Positions 7,185 through 14,493 of a DNA stretch of 51,544 nucleotides are shown in pieces (positions within the stretch are counted from its first letter, which is position 1; every line of letters starts with the position of its first letter). The notes under the pieces were generated by a model that was not told the DNA's origin, searched no databases, and saw only the letters and a program-made list of their open reading frames with translations. Source of the DNA: Pseudomonadota bacterium (lineage in GTDB: Bacteria; Pseudomonadota; Gammaproteobacteria; Steroidobacterales; Steroidobacteraceae). Location of the stretch: NCBI GenBank assembly GCA_025356075.1, contig JANXUT010000051.1, positions 1 through 51,544 on the forward strand. Reading direction: 5' to 3'. The position numbers and the translations under genes are program-made.

Positions 7185-8125
7185 GGCGCGCACGCGGCGT
7201 CGCGCTCATCATCGCGCTCGTCGTCGTCGCGCTGGCGACGGTGCTTGCGACCCGCATCGGCGCGCAGGCGGCGCTCGGCCAGCGCCGCGGCATTGGGCTG
7301 CTGACGCAGGAGCAGGGCTTCGAGGTCGCGCTCGGCGCCGAGGCGTGGGCGATCGAGGTGCTGCGCGATTCCTTCGCGGCCTCCCACCACGATTCGCTCG
7401 AGCAGATCTGGGCACAGTGCCTGCCGCCGATCCCGGTCGAGGACGGCGTGGTCTCCGGCTGCGTCGAGGACATGCAGGGCCGCTTCAACATCAACAACCT
7501 CGTCAAGGCGGACGGCACCAAGAACCAGGTCGCGTTCGATCAGTTCACGCGGCTCCTCGAGGCGGTCGGGCTCGAGACGCGCTGGGCCTCGGCGGCGCTC
7601 GACTGGATCGACCCCGACGGCATCGTCGATGGCGTGGATGGCGCCGAGGACAGCACGTACTTGAGCCAGGTGCCGCCCTACCGCACCGCGAATCACCTGC
7701 TCACGAGCACGAGCGAGCTCCTCGCGCTGCAGGGCTTTGGCATCGAGCGCTTCCAGCGCCTCGCGCCCTTCATCGCGGCGCTGCCGACCGGCACCGCGCT
7801 CAACGTCTGCACGGCCCCCGGCCTTGTGCTCGACACGCTCGCGCCGGGCCTCACCGCCTGGAACCAGGACCCGAAGCAGCTGCAGCTCAATCGCCAGAAG
7901 GGCTGCTTTCCGTTGAAGCCCGATCTCGTCCAGTCGATCCAGCCGTTCATCACGGTGCCGGCGCAAATGCAGGCCATCACCGACGGCCTCACCGACCGGA
8001 CGCAGTGGTTTCGCGTCACGACGCTCGTCCAGCTTCCAAGTGCAGAACTCAGGCTGTACAGTCTGTTGCAGCGCAATCCGGGGGGATTTTCCCGCGTGGT
8101 CCTGCGCAGTCTCGGGACCGAGTGA
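7181..8125 (+). CDS. gspK: Type II secretion minor pseudopilin GspK
   Basis: 314 residues from ATG 7181, overlapping the gspJ stop. The prepilin leader is RRARG|VALIIALVVVALATVLA; the +5 residue is Ile rather than Glu, the known hallmark of GspK, which caps the tip. The large globular domain contains the typical GRFNINNLV segment and an acidic stretch DWIDPDGIVDGVDGAEDSTY that probably binds calcium, followed by the helix-hairpin-helix-like TSTSELLALQGFGIERF. Length and features are as expected. Confidence 0.94.
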   Translation: MRRARGVALIIALVVVALATVLATRIGAQAALGQRRGIGLLTQEQGFEVALGAEAWAIEVLRDSFAASHHDSLEQIWAQCLPPIPVEDGVVSGCVEDMQGRFNINNLVKADGTKNQVAFDQFTRLLEAVGLETRWASAALDWIDPDGIVDGVDGAEDSTYLSQVPPYRTANHLLTSTSELLALQGFGIERFQRLAPFIAALPTGTALNVCTAPGLVLDTLAPGLTAWNQDPKQLQLNRQKGCFPLKPDLVQSIQPFITVPAQMQAITDGLTDRTQWFRVTTLVQLPSAELRLYSLLQRNPGGFSRVVLRSLGTE

Positions 8126-8128
8126 TCC

Positions 8129-9379
8129 ATGGCTGACTCCTTCATCCTGCGCTACCCCGTGCCCGGTGCGGTCGGCCACGAGGCCGAGTGGCAGAGCGTG
8201 GACGGCAGCGGCACGCCGACCGCGACGCGAGGCCGCGGCGCCCTCGGCGAGGCCGCCTCGCAGCTCGCCGGCCGGCGACTCACCCTCGTGGTGCCGGGCG
8301 AGGACGTCGCGCTCGCGTCCCCGGAGCTCCCCGCGCGCGGCGCCGCCAAGCTCGTGAAGCTCGCCCCCTACGCCCTCGAGGAGCACCTCGCGACCGAGGT
8401 CGAGTCGCTGCATTTCGCGGTCGGCCGGCAGGCCCCCGGCGGGCGCGTGCCGATCGCGGCGCTCGAGCGCGCCTCGCTCACCGGCTGGCTCGCGGCGCTC
8501 GGCGCGGCGGGACTGCATCCGGGCGCTGTCGCGAGCGATGCGCTGCTCGTGCCCGCCAACCCCTCGCACGTGGTCGTCCTCATCGACGCCGGGCGCCTCA
8601 TCGTGCGCCGGCCCGATTCCCTGCCGCTGGTGCTCGATGCGGAGCCCCTCGAGTCCGCGCTCGCCCTCGCCGGCCTGTCGGCGGCCGATGCGAGCGCGAG
8701 CACCGCGCACGTGATCGCCTACGTGACCGCGGCCGAGTGGCAAGCGCACTCGGGGGCGATCGAGGCTTTGAAGGACGTCGTCGCGAGCCTGAAGGTGCAG
8801 CTCCTCGCCGACGGCCCGCTGCCACTCCTCGCCGCCGGCGCCGTGAACTCACCGCCCCTGAACCTGCTGCAGGGCGAGTTCGCCGTGCGCCAGGGCTTCG
8901 CGGGCGAGTGGCCGCGCTGGCGCGGGGCGGCGATGCTGCTCGGCGCCTGCCTCGTGCTCCACCTCCTCACGCTCGGCCTCGACTACTGGCGGGCGCACGG
9001 CGAGGAGCTGAAGGTCGACCAGGAGCTGAAAGTCGTCGCGAGCGAGGCCTTGCCGACGATCCAAAACCTGAACCGGCTGCCAAGCGTACGCGCCGCGGTC
9101 GAGAGCCGCCTGCACTCGACCCGCGCGGCGGTGAGCGAAGGGCTCCTCGGCACGCTTGGCGTCCTCGCCGCCGCGAGCGCCGAGGCGCCCGGCACCCGCA
9201 TCGATGCGCTCAGCTTCCGCGACGGCACGACGGACGTCACCGTCGATGCGGCCGATGTCGGCGCGATCGACCGGCTGCGGCAGGCGGCGAAGAACCGCGG
9301 CTACAACGCGGAGCTGCAGGGCGCGACGCAGCACGAGACACGCTACCAGGGTCGCCTGCAGCTGAAGGGGCCCGGCTGA
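8129..9379 (+). CDS. gspL: Type II secretion inner-membrane protein GspL
   Basis: 416 residues. The N-terminal cytoplasmic domain has an actin-like fold seen in KLVKLAPYALEEHLATEVESLHFA and HVVVLIDAGRLIV; it normally binds the ATPase GspE. A single membrane helix (AMLLGACLVLHLLTLGLDYW) is followed by a periplasmic ferredoxin-like domain. GspL couples the cytoplasmic ATPase to the pseudopilus platform with GspM. It starts three bases after gspK and overlaps gspM by one base. No gspE is present in the window to supply its partner. Confidence 0.92.
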   Translation: MADSFILRYPVPGAVGHEAEWQSVDGSGTPTATRGRGALGEAASQLAGRRLTLVVPGEDVALASPELPARGAAKLVKLAPYALEEHLATEVESLHFAVGRQAPGGRVPIAALERASLTGWLAALGAAGLHPGAVASDALLVPANPSHVVVLIDAGRLIVRRPDSLPLVLDAEPLESALALAGLSAADASASTAHVIAYVTAAEWQAHSGAIEALKDVVASLKVQLLADGPLPLLAAGAVNSPPLNLLQGEFAVRQGFAGEWPRWRGAAMLLGACLVLHLLTLGLDYWRAHGEELKVDQELKVVASEALPTIQNLNRLPSVRAAVESRLHSTRAAVSEGLLGTLGVLAAASAEAPGTRIDALSFRDGTTDVTVDAADVGAIDRLRQAAKNRGYNAELQGATQHETRYQGRLQLKGPG

Positions 9380-9873
9380 TGGCCGACCAGAGCGCCATGC
9401 TCCGCGAGGTCGAGGAGTGGTACTCGGGGCTCGCCCCGCGCGAGCAGCTGATGGTGCGCGTGGGCTCGATCGCGGGCGGCCTGCTCATCGTGCTCGCGAT
9501 CGTGCTCCAGCTGCACGGCGCGCTCGGCCGACTCGAGAAGCGCGTCGCGACGAAGCGCGCCGACGTCGCCTACATCACGAGCGTGCTGCCGGAGCTTCGC
9601 GCCGCCCCGCCGCAGCAGAGCGGCGGGCAGTCGCTCGTGACGGTCATCGACCGGACGACGCGCGATGCCGGGCTCGGCCCGAACCTGCGCGGCGCCGACC
9701 CGAGCGGCCTCGGCGGCGTGCGGGTGCGGCTCGAGGGCGCGGCCTTCGACGTGCTGGTGCCGTGGCTGCTGAGGATCCAGCGCGAGTACGCGCTCAGGGT
9801 CCAGTCGGCGACGCTCGAGAAGGGCGATGCGCCTGGGCGCGTGAACGCGAACCTGACGCTGGTCCCAGGCTGA
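9379..9873 (+). CDS. gspM: Type II secretion inner-membrane protein GspM
   Basis: 164 residues from ATG 9379, sharing its first base with the gspL TGA. The short cytoplasmic N-terminus with EVEEWYSGLAPREQLMV is diagnostic, followed by one membrane helix (IAGGLLIVLAIVLQLHGAL) and a periplasmic ferredoxin-like domain. GspM pairs with GspL in the assembly platform. Close packing and order gspL-gspM-gspN support the assignment. Confidence 0.92.
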   Translation: MADQSAMLREVEEWYSGLAPREQLMVRVGSIAGGLLIVLAIVLQLHGALGRLEKRVATKRADVAYITSVLPELRAAPPQQSGGQSLVTVIDRTTRDAGLGPNLRGADPSGLGGVRVRLEGAAFDVLVPWLLRIQREYALRVQSATLEKGDAPGRVNANLTLVPG

Positions 9874-9876
9874 GCG

Positions 9877-10614
9877 ATGCGCCAGCGCACGCTGCTCGCG
9901 CTCGTCGGCGGCGTCGTATTCATTGGCGTCGGCATCGCGACGCTGCCGGCCTCGCTCGTGACGAGCCACCTGCCGCCCGAGATCACGCTCGAGGGCGTCA
10001 GCGGCTCAATCTGGAGCGGCGCCGCGGACACGGTGCGCCTGCGCGGCGCCCCGCTTGGCAGCGCCAGCTGGACGGCGGAGCCCCTCTCGCTACTCGCCGG
10101 CCAGCTCAACTACCACCTCGAGGTCGCAAGTCCCGAGGGGTTCGTGCGCGGCCGCCTCGGCGCCTCGCTCGGCGGCGCGCTGTCGGGCGATGAGATCGAG
10201 CTCGACCTGCCGATCGCCGCGCTCGGCGGCACGGCCACCGGCAACGGCTGGGCGGGCGAGCTCGCCGGCACCATCCACTCGATCAGCCTCGAGCACGGCT
10301 GGCCCGTGCGGCTCGCGGGCGCATTCACCGCCTCGAAGCTGAGGCCGCCGGGCGCCGAGGTCACGATCGGGAGCTACGCCCTCGATTTTGATGCGCCGAC
10401 GGTGCCTGGGCAGCTGACGGGGCGCGTGCGCGACACCGACTCCCCGCTCATCGTCCGCGCGCAGCTCGTCATCAAGGCCGACCGGAGCTTCTCGCTCGAG
10501 GGCGACGTGACGCCGCGACCGGGCGCGCCGCCGGCGGTCATGCAGGCGGTGGCGTTCCTCGGCGCCCCCGATGCGGCCGGCCGGCGCCAGTTCATGCTGG
10601 GCGGCTCGCTCTAA
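9877..10614 (+). CDS. gspN: Type II secretion protein GspN
   Basis: 245 residues from ATG 9877, three bases after gspM. An N-terminal signal anchor (TLLALVGGVVFIGVGIATLPASLV) precedes a beta-rich periplasmic domain with the GspN pattern EGVSGSIWSGAA and LGSASWTAEPLSLLAGQL. GspN is a non-essential, inner-membrane-anchored component present in only some type II systems. It is the last gsp gene here; gspC, gspD, gspE and gspF are not in the window. Confidence 0.88.
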   Translation: MRQRTLLALVGGVVFIGVGIATLPASLVTSHLPPEITLEGVSGSIWSGAADTVRLRGAPLGSASWTAEPLSLLAGQLNYHLEVASPEGFVRGRLGASLGGALSGDEIELDLPIAALGGTATGNGWAGELAGTIHSISLEHGWPVRLAGAFTASKLRPPGAEVTIGSYALDFDAPTVPGQLTGRVRDTDSPLIVRAQLVIKADRSFSLEGDVTPRPGAPPAVMQAVAFLGAPDAAGRRQFMLGGSL

Positions 10615-10625
10615 GGAAGCTCGCG

Positions 10626-10931
10626 ATGGTGGCACCGACGGGAGGCGCGGCGGCGGCGACGCTGTGCGACAACGTGGCGGGGAGTCGCTACGAGTATCCG
10701 CTCGAGGGCGAGCTTGGCTGGGTCAGCTACCGGCGCGACGGGGGGCTGACGACGTTGAGCTTCGCGCGCGTGCCGCCCGCGCTCGAGGGTCGCGGCATCG
10801 GCGCTGCGATGGTGCGCGCGGTGCTCGAGGCCGAGCGCGCGCGCGGCGCGCGGGTCGAGGCGACCTGCAGCTTCGTCGCCGCCTACCTCGAGCGCCACCC
10901 GGAGTTCGACGACCTGCGGGAGCCCGGCTAG
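10626..10931 (+). CDS. Small GNAT-type N-acetyltransferase (YjdJ-like)
   Basis: 101 residues from ATG 10626, with AAGGAAG ten bases upstream and only 11 bases after gspN, so it is likely cotranscribed with the gsp genes. The EGRGIGAAMVRAVLEAERARGARVEATCSFVAAYLERHPEF segment is the acetyl-CoA-binding half of the short GCN5-related family typified by YjdJ, proteins of about 90-100 residues. The substrate is unknown. Its linkage to secretion is probably incidental. It runs convergently into the FHA gene, with four bases between the stop codons. Confidence 0.8.
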   Translation: MVAPTGGAAAATLCDNVAGSRYEYPLEGELGWVSYRRDGGLTTLSFARVPPALEGRGIGAAMVRAVLEAERARGARVEATCSFVAAYLERHPEFDDLREPG

Positions 10932-10935
10932 CCGC

Positions 10936-12420
10936 TCAGGCGCTCGCCTGTGTCAGCGGCGCCGGCGCGTAGACGAAGCGCACCGTGCCGAGCGCGACGA
11001 TGTCGCCCTCGTTCAGGTGCGCGTGGCGGATCCGCCGGCCGTTGACCGCGATGCCGTTCGCGCTGTTGAGATCCTCGATGATGGTGCCGGTCGAGCCGAT
11101 CACGATGAGCGCGTGCCGCCGGCTCACCGACGGATCCGGAACGCACAGGTCATTCTCCGGCGCCCGTCCGATCGTCGTGCGCCGTCCGATTGCGAGGAAG
11201 CGGGGCTCCGAGCCGTCGATCGGCCTTAGCATCCCAAGCGGCCGGCCCTCGAGGCGCGCAGGTCCGATGGTGGCCGCGGCGCCCGCCGCGCCCGCCGTCG
11301 CGGCGCCGCGCTCCTCGCCGCCATCGGCGGCGGCACGGCGGCTCGCATTGCGCTCGAGGCGCCTGACCTGCAGCTCGCGCTCCTCGAGCGCGCCGCGCGC
11401 GCGCGCCAGCAGCAGCGTCTGCTGCTCGAGCCGCTCCTTGAGCGAGGCGACTTCTGCCGCGTGCGCGCTCGCGGCGAGCGCTGCGTTGCGCTCGACCTCG
11501 GCGACGCGCTCGCCGGCCTCGGCGACGTGCTGGGCGGTCGCGGTGAGGGCCGCGTCCGCGCTTCGCGCCGCGCGCATGTGCTCCTCGCCGCGGGTCGCGG
11601 TCGCTGCGAGCTCGTCCTCGAGGTAGGCGACGCGCGCCTTGAGCTCGCCCGCCGCGCGCTCGAGCGCGGCAAGCTGGGAGGTCGCGAGGTGCGCGGCACT
11701 GCTCTGCCCCTCGAGCGCGCGACCCAGCGTCGCCGCCACTGCCTCGAGCTCGGCGATGCGGGGCGAGGGCTCGGCAGATGCGCCCGGCAGCGCGTTCTCG
11801 TTCGGCGCGGCGGGCGGCGCGGCGGGCGGCGCGAGCGCGCGAGCCGTGTGCTCGAGCTTAAGCGCCTCGATCGCGCTCAGGAGCGCACCGCGCTCGGCCG
11901 CGAATCCTCCGATGCGTTCCTCGGCCGCCTCGAGCTCATCCTCGAGCGCACGCAGCCCCTCCTCGCGGATTCCGCGCGTCCACTCCTGCGATTGGAGCGC
12001 CTCGAGGTAGCGGCTGCTGAGCGCTTCGGCCGCGACCGCGCGGGCGAGCAGCGCAGGCTCGCGCCACTCCGCCGGCGGCCCGGCGGGCGGCGTACTCGGC
12101 GGCGGGCTCGGCGTCGCGATGGGAGCGACCGGCGTCGCCGCGGCGGGCGGCGCGACGGGGGGTGCACGATACGCCGCGAGCGCGGCGGCATCGGTTGCGG
12201 TCCTCGCGGTGCGCTCGGCCGCCTCCCGCGCCGTGCGGCTCGCGGCGAGTTCCTCGGCGAGCGCGACGGTCTCGGCGCGGCTCGCCTCGAGCAGGCGCTC
12301 GAGCGCGTTCTGCTCCTCGCTGAGCTCGCGGATCAGCCGCGCGGCCCCGGAGTCCGGCGGCAAGTCATGGCTGCCCGTTTCGAGCACGGGCATCACGTCG
12401 GTGCGCTCGAGGTCGCTCAT
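10936..12420 (-). CDS. FHA-domain protein with long coiled coil
   Basis: 494 residues from ATG 12420 (a GTG lies two codons upstream). About residues 20-380 are alanine- and glutamate-rich coiled coil, broken near 90-115 by a Pro-rich linker (PPVAPP...PSPPPSTPP) and near 200-215 by a second Pro/Ala stretch. The C-terminus is a clear forkhead-associated domain: TTIGRAPENDLCVPDPSVSRRH, then IIEDLNSANGIAVNGRRI, including the Arg, Ser-x-x-His and Asn residues used to bind phosphothreonine. It has no signal peptide or membrane helix, so it should be a cytosolic scaffold for a Ser/Thr-kinase pathway. No kinase or phosphatase gene is nearby. Confidence 0.85.
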   Translation of the reverse strand: MSDLERTDVMPVLETGSHDLPPDSGAARLIRELSEEQNALERLLEASRAETVALAEELAASRTAREAAERTARTATDAAALAAYRAPPVAPPAAATPVAPIATPSPPPSTPPAGPPAEWREPALLARAVAAEALSSRYLEALQSQEWTRGIREEGLRALEDELEAAEERIGGFAAERGALLSAIEALKLEHTARALAPPAAPPAAPNENALPGASAEPSPRIAELEAVAATLGRALEGQSSAAHLATSQLAALERAAGELKARVAYLEDELAATATRGEEHMRAARSADAALTATAQHVAEAGERVAEVERNAALAASAHAAEVASLKERLEQQTLLLARARGALEERELQVRRLERNASRRAAADGGEERGAATAGAAGAAATIGPARLEGRPLGMLRPIDGSEPRFLAIGRRTTIGRAPENDLCVPDPSVSRRHALIVIGSTGTIIEDLNSANGIAVNGRRIRHAHLNEGDIVALGTVRFVYAPAPLTQASA

Positions 12421-12617
12421 TGGCACCTACCCGTCCCCTTGTCGTGGCGCCTTGTGGTTCAAAATCTTGCACCGCCCGGCGCGCGAGGGCAACCGCCGCG
12501 CCACCCCGGGGCGAAGCAGGGACTCCCGAAGTACCATAATCCCCCCATGCACCTACCGGCTCCACCGACCCCGGCGGCGGCTCGCGGCTCGCCGCCCGCC
12601 GGGCGCAGGCCCCGGGC

Positions 12618-14027
12618 GTGACCGATCCGACCACGTTCGGCGTCCGCGCGACGCTCGCCGCGCTCGCCGCGGGCAGCCTCACCTCGTTGGAGCTCACCGG
12701 CGCCCTCCTCGCGCGCGCCGCCACCTGGGCCGACCTCAACGCGTTCGTGGCGCTTGACCCCGAGCGCGCCCTCGCGGCCGCCGCCGCGGCCGACGCCGCG
12801 CGGCGCGACGGGACTGCTCTCGGCGCCCTGCACGGGCTTCCGCTCCTCATCAAGGACAACATCGACGTCGCGGGCTGGCCGACGACGGCGGGCACACCGG
12901 GCTTGCGCGGCTACCGGCCGGCCTCGACCGCGCCCGCGGCACACAAGCTCCTCGCGGCGGGTGCGTTCGTGCTCGGCAAGAACACGCTGCACGAGCTCGC
13001 GCACGGCATCACGAGCAACAACGCGGCGTTCGGCGCGGTCAGGAACCCCTACGACCGGACACGGATCCCGGGCGGCTCGAGCGGCGGCACCGCGGCCGCG
13101 ATCGCCGCGCGGCTCGCCAGCGCCGGCCTTGCGACCGACACCGGCGGCTCGGTCCGGATCCCGGCGGCGCTCTGCGGCATCGTCGGTTTTCGGCCGACGA
13201 CGGGGCGCTACCCCGCCGGCGGCATCGTGCCGATCTCGCACACGCGCGACAGCGCGGGCACGCTCGCGCGCAGCGTCCCGGACGTCGCGCTCCTCGATGA
13301 GGTGCTCGGGCCTCGCGCGGCCACCCTCGTGCCGCGCGAGCTCGCCGGGCTCAGGCTCGGCGTGCCGCGCGCGCTCTACTACCGCGAGCTCGACCCCGAG
13401 GTCGAGCGCCTCGTGAGCGAGGCGCTCGAGCGACTCGCGCGCGCGGGCGCGACGCTCATCGAGGCCGACGTACCGGGGCTCGAGCAGGCGAGCGCGACGC
13501 TCGCCGGCGTCATCTCCGACTACGAGTTCCCGCGCGACCTGGCACGGTTCCTCGCGGGCAGCGGCATCACGCTCGATGAGGTGATTGCCTCGCTCGCAGG
13601 CCCCGACCTTCGCGCGACCTTCGCGCACGAGGTGCGGGGCCCGGCGGCGCCGAGCCTCGCGGCCTACCGCGAGGCGCTCGAGGTCGGGCGCCCGGCGATG
13701 CAGGCGGCGTTCGCGCAACACTTCGCGGGCCATGCGCTCGATGCGCTCGTCTTTCCGACGACTTCGCGTGCGGCGCACACCATCGAGGCCGACCCCGGCG
13801 AGGCGCGCGCGAGCGCAGACGCGGACACCTTCCTCACCTACCTTCGAAATGCGCGACCCGCGACCGTCGCCGCGCTCCCCGCGCTCAGCCTGCCGCTCGG
13901 CCGGACGCGGCTCGGGCTCCCGGTGGGGCTCGAGCTCAACGGGCCGACGGGCCGGGACCGGGAACTCCTCGCGGCGGGCGCGGCGGTCGAGGCGCTCATC
14001 GGGTCCTTGCCGCCGCCCGCGCGCTGA
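12618..14027 (+). CDS. Amidase-signature hydrolase (indoleacetamide/mandelamide hydrolase type)
   Basis: 469 residues from GTG 12618. The amidase-signature triad is complete: Lys79 (LPLLIKDNIDV), the cis-Ser at 154 in GGSSGG, and the nucleophile Ser178 in TDTGGSVRIPAA. The overall pattern (GVRNPYDRTRIPGGSSGGTAAAIAARLASAGLATD split over residues 140-175) is closest in style to indoleacetamide and mandelamide hydrolases. It lacks gatA genomic context, since no gatB or gatC is nearby, so the tRNA amidotransferase role is unlikely. It hydrolyses an unidentified amide in the cytosol. A 24-codon frame (12547-12621) ends in the GTGA that contains its start. Confidence 0.82.
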   Translation: MTDPTTFGVRATLAALAAGSLTSLELTGALLARAATWADLNAFVALDPERALAAAAAADAARRDGTALGALHGLPLLIKDNIDVAGWPTTAGTPGLRGYRPASTAPAAHKLLAAGAFVLGKNTLHELAHGITSNNAAFGAVRNPYDRTRIPGGSSGGTAAAIAARLASAGLATDTGGSVRIPAALCGIVGFRPTTGRYPAGGIVPISHTRDSAGTLARSVPDVALLDEVLGPRAATLVPRELAGLRLGVPRALYYRELDPEVERLVSEALERLARAGATLIEADVPGLEQASATLAGVISDYEFPRDLARFLAGSGITLDEVIASLAGPDLRATFAHEVRGPAAPSLAAYREALEVGRPAMQAAFAQHFAGHALDALVFPTTSRAAHTIEADPGEARASADADTFLTYLRNARPATVAALPALSLPLGRTRLGLPVGLELNGPTGRDRELLAAGAAVEALIGSLPPPAR

Positions 14028-14096
14028 GGCCGCCCGCCCTGCTACGCTCGCGCCACCCGGGCGGCTCGGCTGCCCTTGAAAACGGTGGATCCACCC

Positions 14097-14480
14097 ATGC
14101 GAACGAAACTGCTGCCGCTCGCCCTCGGCGCGCTCCTGGCGCTCGTGACCCCGCTCCTCGCCCGCGCCGCCGAGCCGCCCGTCATGCGCGTCATCGTCGT
14201 CGAGACGCCGGACGTGAAGGCCTACCGCCACGAGCTCGAGAAGCTCCTCGTGCTCGAGCGCACGGTGGTTCCGGAGGCGACGATCCGCGTCTGGCGCGCG
14301 CGCTTCGCCGGAGCGGAGGTCGGCACGCTCATCGTCGAGGCGCAGGTGCCGAACCTGGCGGCACTCGCCAAGATCGACGAGTTCGGGCGCACCAACGGCG
14401 AGTACCAGGCCTCGATGCGCCGGCTCGAGCAGCTGCGGCGCATCGCCTCCGACAGCGTCTACGAGGAAGTCACGCCGTGA
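14097..14480 (+). CDS. Small exported protein of unknown function
   Basis: 127 residues from ATG 14097; a TTG seven codons upstream is less likely. The N-terminus is a signal peptide (KLLPLALGALLALVTPLLARA|AEP). The mature part of about 100 residues alternates beta-strand and helix segments (MRVIVVETPDVKAYRHELEKLL, TLIVEAQVPNLAALAKIDEF) in a way reminiscent of dimeric ferredoxin-like alpha/beta barrels, but I recognise no family. It lies 69 bases after the amidase on the same strand and faces the convergent helicase gene, with 13 bases between them. Confidence 0.6.
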   Translation: MRTKLLPLALGALLALVTPLLARAAEPPVMRVIVVETPDVKAYRHELEKLLVLERTVVPEATIRVWRARFAGAEVGTLIVEAQVPNLAALAKIDEFGRTNGEYQASMRRLEQLRRIASDSVYEEVTP

Positions 14481-14493
14481 CCAGGCGGCGCGC

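Noticed and set aside
7022-8749. 575-codon minus-strand frame opposite gspJ-gspL
   Set aside because: Shadow of GC-rich coding DNA; Arg/Glu-rich with no domain, while the plus strand holds clear overlapping gsp genes.
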